Shown: in pieces, positions 52,667 to 60,199 of the stretch | Numbering within the stretch: the first letter of the stretch is position 1 | How the letters are laid out: the number at the start of each line of letters is the position of its first letter | NCBI RefSeq assembly: GCF_008727735.1 | Contig: NZ_CP044227.1 | Coordinates: 1,674,001-1,738,000, forward strand | Length of the DNA stretch: 64,000 bases | From: Flintibacter sp. KGMB00164 | GTDB taxonomy: Bacteria > Bacillota > Clostridia > Oscillospirales > Oscillospiraceae | Reading direction: 5' to 3' | Notes under the pieces: model-generated | The model's input: the letters and a program-made list of their open reading frames with translations, nothing else | Told to the model about the DNA's origin: nothing | Database searches by the model: none | Made by a program: the position numbers and the translations under genes

Positions 52667-52932
52667 AGCCAGTCCTCTACCACATCCCGCAGCCCCGCAG
52701 GGCCTACCCGGTTATCCACCAGCAGAGTCATCAGCTCATCGATGCGGGAGGCGCTGGTGGTAATGCCTGGGATAGTCTCATCTTCCCCCTGATCCTCCCA
52801 CACCCGCACCCCGTAGTTTTCACAGCAGAATGTGTCTGTTTCCACGGTGTCTACCGTCAGGGCATAGTGAAAGGTACGGGGTTCTCCCATTTGGTCCCGG
52901 CACGTCCGGGACGCGATCTTCAGTTCCATCAT
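52663..52932 (-). CDS. DUF6514-like small protein
   Basis: 89 residues; double Met start with GAGGGGAAA upstream. Features: RTFHYALTVDTVETD, a Cys pair (FCCENYGVRVWE), and ITTSASRIDELMTLLVDNRVGPAGLRDVVEDWL at the end. The pattern is that of DUF6514, common in Clostridia and without known function. Convergent with the histidine kinase, overlapping at the 3' ends by four bases. Confidence 0.8.
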   Translation of the reverse strand: MMELKIASRTCRDQMGEPRTFHYALTVDTVETDTFCCENYGVRVWEDQGEDETIPGITTSASRIDELMTLLVDNRVGPAGLRDVVEDWL

Positions 52933-53024
52933 CTTGTGTTTCCCCTCTCAATTGCAAAAATGCGACCACATTATATAGGGGCCTCTGTGAGAAGGAAAAG
53001 CAAAAACCGTCGAACCGCTCCCCG

Positions 53025-53169
53025 CCCTTTTTCGGGGAAAAAGGGAAAGACGGTCCCCTTTTGATGGAAGCAGTCGAAGGAGTTTGCACAAGGTAGAATG
53101 TTTTCAGTATGAAAATAATTTTCAACAAGTGAAAGCCCGGAAAACGCCACAAATAGACGTTTTCCGGGC
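53025..53169 (-). terminator. Two hairpins between rqcH and DUF6514
   Basis: GCCCGGAAAACG/CGTTTTCCGGGC (53135-53146 with 53158-53169), 40 bases after the rqcH stop, followed on the minus strand by CTTTCACTTG: a probable, T-poor terminator of rqcH. A second, CCCTTTTTC/GAAAAAGGG (53025-53033 with 53037-53045), lies nearer to the DUF6514 gene. The rest of the 278-base gap shows no clear promoter. Confidence 0.6.
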
Positions 53170-53210
53170 TTGTTGCACAAGATATGGTATTTTTATGTTG
53201 AACTGGAAAT

Positions 53211-54989
53211 TTATTTCACCCGCAGGCGTTTGGCCAGCTCTCCGTCAGGGGTAACCCAGGCGGTCTCGTAGGTGGTATAAGTCACCATGCCGGGACGTGC
53301 CCCGTTGGGCTTTTTCACATACTTGACAGGGGTATAGTCCACCGGCACCTTGCTGCTGTCCCGTGCCTGAGAGAACCAGGCCGCCAGACAGGCCGCCTCG
53401 TTAAGGCTCTGGAGATCAGGGGTTCCCCCTTCCGTCCAGAGGATCACATGGGAGCCGTGGATCTTCTGGGTATGGAACCAGATGTCGCTCTTAAAAGCCT
53501 GCTTACAGGTGAGCAGGTCGTTCTGGGTGTTGTTCTTGCCCACCGAGATACGCAGGCCCGCCGTGGAGCGAAACTCCATGGGCTTGGAGGACACCCGCTT
53601 CTCCCGCCCCTTGGCCTTGCTGGCACGGCGGAGATATCCGGTGTCGGTGAGCTCCTGGCGGATCTCCCCCAGGTCCTTCTCTCCTTCAGCCAGAGTGATG
53701 TTCTCCAGCACGCTGTTGAGATAGTCCAGCTCCCTGCGGCCTTTCTCCAACTGCTGGGTCAGCATCTCCTGGGCAGTCTTGGCCTTGTTATACTCTTTAT
53801 AATACTTGGCGGCGTTCTGCTGTGGGGTGAGCAGAGGGTCCAGGCGGATGTCCACTTCTGCCCCCTCCGGATCATAAAAGTCCACAGTACGAAGACACCC
53901 CATCCCCTTGTGCATCTGGTGGAGATTGGAGGTAAGGATATCCCCCAGCTCCCGCAGCCGCTCCCGGTTCTGGGTGGCCTCCAGCTCCTGCTCCTGGTGG
54001 GCGATCTTCCGGGCTGTACGGTCCCGGGCGGTGGTCACGGAGCGGATGAGGTCCTGGCCCCGCTGCTTGATGCGCTCCAGGTGCTCCCGCTGCTCGTAGA
54101 AGCGGTCCAGCAGCTCCGAGAAGGAGGAAAAGTCCTCCAACACCAGGCTGCCCTCGTACTGTCCGGGGGCAAAGAACGTAAAGTCAAAGGGCTTGCCCTC
54201 TTTTACCATCATCGTAGCTGTCACGTGATGTTCCTTTACGGATTCCAGCAGTTCTTCCAGGCTGTCCAGCAGCTTTTTCCGGCCCGACTCGCCCAGGGTA
54301 TTCAGGCGCACATCGGTGCTGCCGCCCGCCCGCCAGGCAAGTTCCCGGCACACCAGCGGAGACAGCCCCCCAAAGGTGTCTAGCAGCCACTTATCCGCCT
54401 GGGCCTCCTCCGGAGCCTGAGCCAGCAGCTCCTCCAGGGCCGCCCGGTCCTGGGCGGTGGGGTCCAGCTTATCCTGAGGCTGAGGCAGGCGGTAGAACAT
54501 GCCGGGCAGCAGGGTGCGCTGGTTGGCACTTCCGGAACCAAGGTTGGAGTCCACTCGTCGGAGACAGTCTAAAATCCGGCCATCCCCGTCCAGCAGCAGC
54601 AAATTGGACCGGCGGCCGATGGCCTCCAGCACCAGCTTGCGCTCCACCCGGTCCCCAAGCTCGTTGAGGGCCTCCAGAGTGAAGGTGACCACACGCTCCA
54701 GGTGGGTCTGTTCCACCGACAGCACCCGGCCTCCCGCCAGGTGCTTGCGCAGCAGCATGCAGAACATGGGGGGCGTGTCCGGGTTCTCCCGGGACAGCCG
54801 GGTGAGCTGAGGTCTGGGATGGGTGGGGTTGGCGGAGAGAAGCAGACGCACGTTGCCCTGGGTGGGGCTGCGCAGAGCCAACACCACTTCGTCCCGGCCG
54901 GGCTGGTAAATTTTATCGATCTTGGCGCCGGCGGCGGCCTGGCTCAGCTCGTGGACCAGGCCGGACAGGCACAGGGCGTCTAACGGCAT
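53211..54989 (-). CDS. rqcH: RqcH (NEMF/Rqc2 homologue, FbpA-type)
   Basis: 592 residues. Ribosome-associated quality control factor that adds alanine tails to stalled chains; older name fibronectin-binding protein. NFACT-N domain at the start (DALCLSGLVHELSQ ... GAKIDKIYQPGRDEVVLAL), a long coiled-coil (about 290-430), and NFACT-R near 455-560 (GLRISVGKNNTQNDLLTCK, DIWFHTQKIHGSHVIL). Ten-base overlap with mrnC upstream. Confidence 0.95.
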   Translation of the reverse strand: MPLDALCLSGLVHELSQAAAGAKIDKIYQPGRDEVVLALRSPTQGNVRLLLSANPTHPRPQLTRLSRENPDTPPMFCMLLRKHLAGGRVLSVEQTHLERVVTFTLEALNELGDRVERKLVLEAIGRRSNLLLLDGDGRILDCLRRVDSNLGSGSANQRTLLPGMFYRLPQPQDKLDPTAQDRAALEELLAQAPEEAQADKWLLDTFGGLSPLVCRELAWRAGGSTDVRLNTLGESGRKKLLDSLEELLESVKEHHVTATMMVKEGKPFDFTFFAPGQYEGSLVLEDFSSFSELLDRFYEQREHLERIKQRGQDLIRSVTTARDRTARKIAHQEQELEATQNRERLRELGDILTSNLHQMHKGMGCLRTVDFYDPEGAEVDIRLDPLLTPQQNAAKYYKEYNKAKTAQEMLTQQLEKGRRELDYLNSVLENITLAEGEKDLGEIRQELTDTGYLRRASKAKGREKRVSSKPMEFRSTAGLRISVGKNNTQNDLLTCKQAFKSDIWFHTQKIHGSHVILWTEGGTPDLQSLNEAACLAAWFSQARDSSKVPVDYTPVKYVKKPNGARPGMVTYTTYETAWVTPDGELAKRLRVK

Positions 54990-55402
54990 TCTTTCTCCTC
55001 CTCTTCCTCTTTCATGACGATCTCAAACAGCTCATTGAGCCGCTGGGTGCGGCCCTGGAGATACAGCCAGCCAAACAGGGCCTCCAAGCCGGTGGCCGCC
55101 TGGTACTGGGCACGGGAGGCCGCCTTGGGCACCGAGTGGGGGGCGGTATTCCGGCCCCGGCGGTACACATCGGCCTCCTCCTCGCTGAGCTGGGGCAGCA
55201 GCCGCTCCATGGCGGCGGCCTGAGCCGGAGCAGAGACATAGGTCACCGTGGCCCGGTGCAGGTCCTTGGGCTTGGCCTTGCCGTGCAGGGCGATCCAGGA
55301 CCGCACCATTACCTCAAACACTCCGTCTCCCAGATGGGCCAGCCCCAGGCTGCTCATAGACAGCAGCTGTTCCCGGTCCACATTCAAATGAAAATAGTCC
55401 AT
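54980..55402 (-). CDS. mrnC: Mini-ribonuclease 3
   Basis: 140 residues from ATG at 55402 with GAGGCG upstream. An RNase III catalytic domain without the dsRNA-binding domain, which matures 23S rRNA ends in Firmicutes. Motifs: LAHLGDGVFEVMVRSWI (the acidic catalytic block), RGRNTAPHSVPKAA and YQAATGLEALFGWLYL with the second acidic residue. Its usual neighbour cysS is not here; it overlaps rqcH. Confidence 0.93.
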   Translation of the reverse strand: MDYFHLNVDREQLLSMSSLGLAHLGDGVFEVMVRSWIALHGKAKPKDLHRATVTYVSAPAQAAAMERLLPQLSEEEADVYRRGRNTAPHSVPKAASRAQYQAATGLEALFGWLYLQGRTQRLNELFEIVMKEEEEEKECR

Positions 55403-55602
55403 CCAAATCGCCTCGCTCGTCTGACACTTAAAATCATTTGATGATATCACATTTTTCCAAGGGATTCAAGGTTCAACTCCCCATTCCGCTCTTGACATAC
55501 CTCCCACAAAATGGGAAAATAAAGAAAGCGCGTCTTAGCATGGAGCCCTTTCCATTCGGCGGCTCTGTGTTTCATAGAAAGAGGTACAGAGGAGCGAGCA
55601 GC

Positions 55603-56658
55603 ATGTCAGACAGTCCCCTGTGGCGGCCGGGCCGCATCGGCCCCATGGAACTGAAAAACCGGGTGATCCGCTCAGCCACCAACGAGCACCTGTCCCAGCC
55701 CGACGGCCAGCTGACCACCGCCTGGATGGATACTTTGGTGGAGTTGGCAGAGAACGAAGTGGGCCTGGTCATTACCGGCCATATGAGCGTGGACCGGCAG
55801 CAGCGCTCCGACCAGGGACAGACGGTATTGGATGAACAGACCGATCTGGGGCTGCTCTACGAGACTGCCAGACGGGTCCATCAAGCGGGAGGCCGGATCG
55901 TGGCCCAGCTCAACCACGGCGGAAAAAAAGCGCCGGAACACGTGAACGGCCATCCTCCCAAGCTGCCCGCCGACTTCTCTCTGGAAGAGCTGGACCAGAT
56001 TGTAGGAAAGTACCGCTATGCCGCCATGCTGTGCCGCCGTGCGGGCTTTGACGGGGTACAGATCCATAACGCCTACGGCTACCTGCTGGCCAGCTTTCTC
56101 AACCACGTGGACAACCGGCGCACCGACGGCTATGGCGGCAGTGTGGAAAACCGCTTTCGGCTCACCGGGCGGATCATCCGCGAGGTGCGGCGGACCTGCG
56201 GGCCCGACTTCACCATCCTTACCAAGGTGGGCGGGAACGGTTACGGCAGCCTGCACCGGCTGCTGGAGCTCTATCAGATCAGCGGCGCGGACGGAGTAGA
56301 AATCTGCACCTCCGACTTTGACCCCCGCATCTGGGCCAGCCGCACCTTCTGTCTGGAAGAGCTGCTGCGCGTCTGGGATGGGGTAGACCTGCCTATCAGT
56401 CTGGTGGGCGGCATTTTTTCCAAAAAGAGCGCTGAGCATATCCTGGATTCCGGCGTTCCCTTTGTCTCCTTCAGCCGGGCGTTGCTGTGTCAGCCTGATT
56501 TTGCCGCCCGGCTCAAACGGGGTGAGGCAGATGAGAGCCCCTGTACCGCCTGCAGCCTGTGCTACCAGAGCTTCCGGCGGCAGTTTGTACGCTGCATCCA
56601 GCACACCGCACCCATCCCCCAGTTAAAAAAGGTGTTTGGAAGTTCTGAAAATACATAA
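55603..56658 (+). CDS. OYE-family NADH:flavin oxidoreductase, single-domain with Cys-rich end
   Basis: 351 residues from ATG at 55603; the preceding frame has no ribosome binding site. Old-yellow-enzyme TIM barrel binding FMN: LKNRVIRSATNEHL at the start, GRIVAQLNHGGKKAP, FDGVQIHNAYGYLLASFLNHVDNRRTD, YGGSVENRFRL and LVGGIFSKKSAEHIL. The C-terminus has CTACSLC and a fourth Cys in FVRCIQH, reminiscent of the 4Fe-4S site of the long 2,4-dienoyl-CoA reductase type, but the FAD/NAD domains that normally follow are absent. Confidence 0.9.
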   Translation: MSDSPLWRPGRIGPMELKNRVIRSATNEHLSQPDGQLTTAWMDTLVELAENEVGLVITGHMSVDRQQRSDQGQTVLDEQTDLGLLYETARRVHQAGGRIVAQLNHGGKKAPEHVNGHPPKLPADFSLEELDQIVGKYRYAAMLCRRAGFDGVQIHNAYGYLLASFLNHVDNRRTDGYGGSVENRFRLTGRIIREVRRTCGPDFTILTKVGGNGYGSLHRLLELYQISGADGVEICTSDFDPRIWASRTFCLEELLRVWDGVDLPISLVGGIFSKKSAEHILDSGVPFVSFSRALLCQPDFAARLKRGEADESPCTACSLCYQSFRRQFVRCIQHTAPIPQLKKVFGSSENT

Positions 56659-56663
56659 GTTTA

Positions 56664-56714
56664 CCCCTGATTGGAAACAAAATCAGTCTCTTTCCCATCA
56701 GGGGAAACTTTTTT
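56664..56714 (+). terminator. Terminator after OYE gene
   Basis: Stem CCCCTGAT (56664-56671) with ATCAGGGG (56697-56704), continued by GGAAA/TTTCC across a mismatch, then AAACTTTTTT. Confidence 0.8.
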
Positions 56715-56734
56715 AAAAAATTTCAAAAAAACTA

Positions 56735-56762
56735 TTGACGAATGCGAATTTTCTGGTATAAT
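56735..56762 (+). promoter_or_regulatory. Promoter of tRNA-Ser
   Basis: TTGACG (56735-56740), 16-base spacer, TATAAT (56757-56762), about 40 bases before the tRNA. Confidence 0.85.
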
Positions 56763-56802
56763 ACGTTTTGTTGTCACGCAAGAGACCACGTGAGAGCGCC
56801 AT

Positions 56803-56894
56803 GGAGAGATGGCTGAGCTGGTCGAAGGCGCACGATTGGAAATCGTGTAACGGCTAATACCCGTTCGAGGGTTCGAATCCCTCTCTCTCCGCCA
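56803..56894 (+). tRNA. tRNA-Ser (anticodon GGA), CCA encoded
   Basis: Acceptor stem GGAGAGA (56803-56809) with TCTCTCC (56884-56890), discriminator G, CCA at 56892-56894. Anticodon stem CACGA/TCGTG around loop TTGGAAA, anticodon GGA at 56838-56840, reading UCC/UCU. Long variable arm as expected for Ser; T arm GAGGGTTCGAATCCCTC. Confidence 0.97.
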
Positions 56895-56898
56895 TAAG

Positions 56899-56936
56899 AA
56901 ACCCGACTTGTGAAAGCAAGTCGGGTTTTCTTTTTG
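56899..56936 (+). terminator. Terminator after tRNA-Ser
   Basis: Perfect 12-base stem AAACCCGACTTG/CAAGTCGGGTTT (56899-56910 with 56917-56928), 6-base loop, TCTTTTTG. The stretch 56937-57062 shows only a short CCCGGG-containing inverted repeat. Confidence 0.93.
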
Positions 56937-57062
56937 CGTTTTGGCTGCCTCTTCCCTTTTGCATTTGAATGCCCGGGTACGGCAAAGCCGCCCCGGGCAA
57001 TTTTCTGTCCTAGGCCAAGGACATCCAACCGGATGTCCTTTTCTGTTTTCCAGGCTGCTCCG

Positions 57063-57683
57063 TCAGCCCATCCCTTCCAGGATACTCTCCCAGGTCTCCT
57101 CTGAACACGCCTGAGAGGCACGAATGGAATAGGAGTAGGTCCCGTCCTGCCAGACCGCCAGGGAGTACAAGCTCCCCTCCCCGCTCAGAGTTACGCAGTA
57201 TCCATTCCTTGTCAGCACCAAGGTATCCGAATAGGACGAATAGTCCCCCGAGGGATCGGCATCTCCCGCCAGCTTGCGCAGTGTCACGCTTTGTGTCTCC
57301 CCCAGATAGGTCACTTCGGCCATGCCTCCAGGATAGGCCCGGTACTGTGTCTCTGTTACTGCAAAGGGCAAGGTTTTCAACTCTTCCATCTCAAAGCCCA
57401 CCAGCTGAGAGAGCTCCTGGAGCGACGAGGCCTGTGTGACGCTCCAGATCCCGTTTTGCACTCCGGACGGGTCTTTTTCCGGCGGCTTGGTCGGAAGCTT
57501 TGGAAGGGCCACGGCTCCTGCCACCAGCAAGGCCAGACAGGCGGCAATGGCAAGACGGCCCATAGGGACCGCCCTTTTGCTGCGTCCCTGGATATCGGCA
57601 TCCCGGATGGCTTTCAGGATCCGCGTCTGCATCTCCGGGGTAACTTCAATACGATCCATCACGTCCTTATACGCCTCCTTCAA
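57063..57683 (-). CDS. Putative membrane anti-sigma factor
   Basis: 206 residues. N-terminal 40 residues cytoplasmic and charged (KDVMDRIEVTPEMQTRILKAIR), one membrane span (about 45-60), then an extracytoplasmic domain of about 145 residues with a DUF4367-like pattern (EELKTLPFAVTETQYRAY ... GGMAEVTYLG ... YSLAVW). It overlaps the ECF sigma stop by four bases, the standard arrangement of sigma and anti-sigma pairs. Assignment rests on layout and topology. Confidence 0.8.
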   Translation of the reverse strand: MKEAYKDVMDRIEVTPEMQTRILKAIRDADIQGRSKRAVPMGRLAIAACLALLVAGAVALPKLPTKPPEKDPSGVQNGIWSVTQASSLQELSQLVGFEMEELKTLPFAVTETQYRAYPGGMAEVTYLGETQSVTLRKLAGDADPSGDYSSYSDTLVLTRNGYCVTLSGEGSLYSLAVWQDGTYSYSIRASQACSEETWESILEGMG

Positions 57684-58303
57684 ATGTCATACCCCTCCTT
57701 CAAAATCGATCTCAGCTTCTCCCGGCCTCGCATCAGGTGAGAGCGTACCGTGGACTCCTTCTGTTCCAGAATGGCAGCGATCTGTGCGGTGGAAAGGCCT
57801 TCATAATAAAACAGATGGATCACCTCCCGGTACTTGACCGGAAGATCCTTCACCGCCTCCCAGACAAAGGACAGATCCTCCCGCTGCTGTGCCGCCAGCG
57901 ACTCCTTCAGCTCGTCTGTGCTCCGCACCCGGTTATAGGCAATCCGGTTTTTGCTCAAGTTTCCCGCCACACGAAACAGCCACGCCTTTTCATGGGCCTC
58001 ATTTTCCAGCACCGGTGCAGTCTTCAGATACTGGATCAGGGTTTCCTGCAAAATCTCTTCTGCATCGTCCATATTATGCAGATACGAATAGGCCAGGCGC
58101 AAAATGCTGCTGCCATACTGGGTCAAAAGCGTTTCTGCCCTCTGATTGATCTGCTCCCGGTCAGTTACAGACGTCCTTCGCGCACTGGCCTGCACCGCTC
58201 GGAGGCTTTGCAGCCAACGGCGCGCCCGGGAAAGAGGCTCCGGCCATGGCCGCGGAACAGTTAGGCCAAACGGAGTCATATGGTATTGGGCATGGATCAG
58301 CAC
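57680..58303 (-). CDS. ECF-type RNA polymerase sigma factor
   Basis: 207 residues from a GTG at 58303, seven bases after GGGGGAGG. The first 45 residues form a basic, Trp/Pro-containing extension not usual for ECF factors. Region 2 is RLAYSYLHNMDDAEEILQETLIQYL, then AWLFRVAGNLSKNR; region 4 is YREVIHLFYYEGLSTAQIAAIL and TVRSHLMRGREKLR. If translation began later there is no ATG/GTG with a ribosome binding site before region 2, which supports the long form. Followed by the anti-sigma gene. Confidence 0.9.
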   Translation of the reverse strand: MLIHAQYHMTPFGLTVPRPWPEPLSRARRWLQSLRAVQASARRTSVTDREQINQRAETLLTQYGSSILRLAYSYLHNMDDAEEILQETLIQYLKTAPVLENEAHEKAWLFRVAGNLSKNRIAYNRVRSTDELKESLAAQQREDLSFVWEAVKDLPVKYREVIHLFYYEGLSTAQIAAILEQKESTVRSHLMRGREKLRSILKEGYDI

Positions 58304-58327
58304 ATCGGTTCCTCCCCCTTACACAGC

Positions 58328-58358
58328 GGGGCCGCACAGGTTTACTCCGTGCGGCCCC
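58328..58358 (-). promoter_or_regulatory. Perfect hairpin between SLH gene and ECF sigma gene
   Basis: GGGGCCGCAC (58328-58337) with GTGCGGCCCC (58349-58358), 11-base loop. On the minus strand it is followed by GCTGTGTAAG, so it lacks a T tract; it could be a processing site or stabiliser separating SLH mRNA from sigma mRNA. Confidence 0.5.
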
Positions 58359-58372
58359 GGGAATTCGTTCTT

Positions 58373-58993
58373 TTATTGCACATCTGCCTGCTCCAGCACG
58401 GTAAAGTACTGAGTCAGCATGGTATCGGCCTCCTGCTGGGTAACTGTACCCTGCGGGACAAAGGCTTGCTCCTCTTTCTCTCCCATGACATCCTTCATGG
58501 TCACCCAACAAACAGCCTCATAGGCATATTCGCTGATCTGGCTGGCGTCGGAATAGTTCAAAGGAAATGCCCAGGCCCCGGTAAAGCCCTGGTCGTTGTT
58601 CTGGGCATAGCGGTAGAGAATGAGTGCCATCTGCTCCCGGGTGACCGGGTCCTCGGGACCAAACTGATCCTCCCCATAGCCGCCTGCGATTTTTTCGCTG
58701 GACGCCCAGCGAATGGCCTCCGCATACTCGGCCCCCTGCTCCACATCAGTGTACTGCATGGCAAAGTTGACCACGGGGCTGCCGGCCTTCTGGTGCAGCG
58801 CAGAGACGAGCTCCGCCCGGGTAAACAGATCTTCACCCGCAGTCACGGTCGGTTTCTCCGCCACAACCGATGCGTACGGAGCTGCAATCAAGGCCTCCTG
58901 TCCACAAATCCCTTCGGCTGCGAACGCAGGAACGGCCATGGAACCGGCCAGCGCCAGAGAGCAAAGTACCGTGAATGTTTTCTTATTCCACAT
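58373..58993 (-). CDS. Small secreted SLH-domain protein
   Basis: 206 residues. Signal peptide with cleavage near VPAFA-A (about residue 25). SLH-type modules in 55-200: FTRAELVSALHQKAG, FAMQYTDVEQGAEYAEAIRWASSEKIAGGYG with FGPEDPVTREQMALILYRYA, and YSDASQISEYAYEAVCWVTMKDVMGE. Nothing but SLH modules is present, so it is probably wall-bound without an effector domain. Upstream of ECF sigma and anti-sigma on the same strand, 69 bases apart. Gap 58994-59194 holds a TATATAAA box but no convincing promoter. Confidence 0.88.
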   Translation of the reverse strand: MWNKKTFTVLCSLALAGSMAVPAFAAEGICGQEALIAAPYASVVAEKPTVTAGEDLFTRAELVSALHQKAGSPVVNFAMQYTDVEQGAEYAEAIRWASSEKIAGGYGEDQFGPEDPVTREQMALILYRYAQNNDQGFTGAWAFPLNYSDASQISEYAYEAVCWVTMKDVMGEKEEQAFVPQGTVTQQEADTMLTQYFTVLEQADVQ

Positions 58994-59194
58994 AATACTG
59001 TCCTTCTTTCTCCAACCTGATGTTGGTCTTTTTTCTGTGACACTTTATATACAGCTGGCTCCCAGCATTTGTTGCAAAACAGAAAAAAATTTTTTTGGCG
59101 TGGTTCCAAATTCATCTTATTGGAAGTATATCGCATTTTTCTCACGCTGGAAAGGCATTTTGCTGCCAAAACTTCTTTCGGAATCCTAAAAAGG

Positions 59195-59225
59195 AAGGAG
59201 CGGACAGTCAAACTGTCCGCTCCTT
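59195..59225 (-). terminator. Terminator after amidase
   Basis: Perfect 14-base stem AAGGAGCGGACAGT/ACTGTCCGCTCCTT (59195-59208 with 59212-59225), 3-base loop, then on the minus strand CCTTTTTAGG. Confidence 0.88.
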
Positions 59226-59247
59226 GCATTCAGCCAACAAGAAACGC

Positions 59248-60036
59248 TTATTTCTGCTGGCTCAGCCGCCAGAGCATCTGCACGATCTCTTCCCGGGTGG
59301 CAAAGGAGCCGTACCGCTCCCCCTTGCCCTCTCCCCCGGCGATAATACCTGCTTTTTCCGCCCAGGTGCGGGCCTGCTGAGACCAACTGGCAGGCGCGGC
59401 ATTTCCGGCCTGCTTCAAATACTCCGCCATCATGGCATTAAACTGCTGCTGTGTCACGTTTTCTGCTTCCTCCTCCATCGCCGCTTTTACCGCGGCCCGG
59501 AAATCATCCATCGTTACCCCGTGTTTGGGCCACCAGTGGAGTACGTCGGCGTGGTTGCTGGCAATGCCAAGCTTGCTGCCCTCGGCGTGACAGATCACCA
59601 CCCCTGGCTTCATGGGGTCCAGTCCAAACTGGCGGCACAAATCGGCGCACAGGGCCACGGCGTTTTGGTAAATGGCCCGAAAGTAGGCCTCATTCTTCTC
59701 CACGTCGTAGCCGATCATGGTGCCGCCCTGGTAGGTGTGGCCCGCCGGCTCGCAGCACTCAAAGGAGATGTGGGTGTTGTTTGCGCTGCCCTTTTCCCCT
59801 TTCCCCGCGTGCCAGCCCCGCATGGTCCAGGGCAGGGTCTGGATCACCTTGTCCCGGCTCACCACGGCGTGGGCGCAGGCGTCCTTGCCCGGCTGATTCC
59901 AGCTTTTGATAAACACCTGAGGATCGGGCTGGGCCACTCCGGTGGAATGGACCATGATCCCCGTGGGGCGGATGGTTTTTCCCGTGCGGTAGCAGTCGCT
60001 GTTGGTAACCAGCTGTGTCTCCTTGCGATCGTCCAT
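59248..60036 (-). CDS. N-acetylmuramoyl-L-alanine amidase (Amidase_2) with SLH-like tail
   Basis: 262 residues. Zinc amidase of the PGRP/T7-lysozyme type that cuts the MurNAc-L-Ala bond of peptidoglycan. H30 in IMVHSTG is the first zinc ligand, with the ICHAEG and NHADVLHWWPKHG segments near 149-173 supplying the others. No signal peptide, so it stays in the cytoplasm unless released by a holin or by lysis. Residues about 195-262 are an SLH-like module (ASWSQQARTWAEKAGIIAGG, FATREEIVQMLWRLSQQ), as found in clostridial phage endolysins. ATG follows GAGGAGGAAT. No phage genes are nearby. Confidence 0.9.
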   Translation of the reverse strand: MDDRKETQLVTNSDCYRTGKTIRPTGIMVHSTGVAQPDPQVFIKSWNQPGKDACAHAVVSRDKVIQTLPWTMRGWHAGKGEKGSANNTHISFECCEPAGHTYQGGTMIGYDVEKNEAYFRAIYQNAVALCADLCRQFGLDPMKPGVVICHAEGSKLGIASNHADVLHWWPKHGVTMDDFRAAVKAAMEEEAENVTQQQFNAMMAEYLKQAGNAAPASWSQQARTWAEKAGIIAGGEGKGERYGSFATREEIVQMLWRLSQQK

Positions 60037-60062
60037 ACAAATTCCTCCTCTCCGCCATTTTC

Positions 60063-60089
60063 ATTCTATGTATCGCCCGAATAATCCGT
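60063..60089 (-). promoter_or_regulatory. Possible SigK/SigE-type promoter of the amidase
   Basis: Minus strand CATAGAAT (60063-60070) with AC 17 bases upstream (60088-60089), fitting the SigK consensus AC-N16/17-CATAnnnT. It lies 27 bases before the amidase start. The motif is short and could be chance. Confidence 0.4.
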
Positions 60090-60117
60090 TTCTGTTATAT
60101 TCTAAAAACCTTTTAAG

Positions 60118-60146
60118 TTGACAGAAGGGTGTTTTTTTCATAGAAT
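60118..60146 (+). promoter_or_regulatory. Sigma-A promoter of NhaC-type gene
   Basis: TTGACA (60118-60123), 17-base spacer, TAGAAT (60141-60146); start of transcription near 60153, about 45 bases of leader. Confidence 0.88.
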
Positions 60147-60199
60147 AAGGGAACGGCTGTGTGTGCCGTATCACATATGAGAGAGAGGGAGGTTCTTCT

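Noticed and set aside
52971-53180. A 69-residue minus-strand open frame between rqcH and the DUF6514 gene
   Set aside because: No ribosome binding site, covers two hairpins, and the peptide has no plausible features.
59248-60036. Prophage remnant
   Set aside because: Only the amidase is phage-like; no integrase, holin, portal or tail genes nearby.
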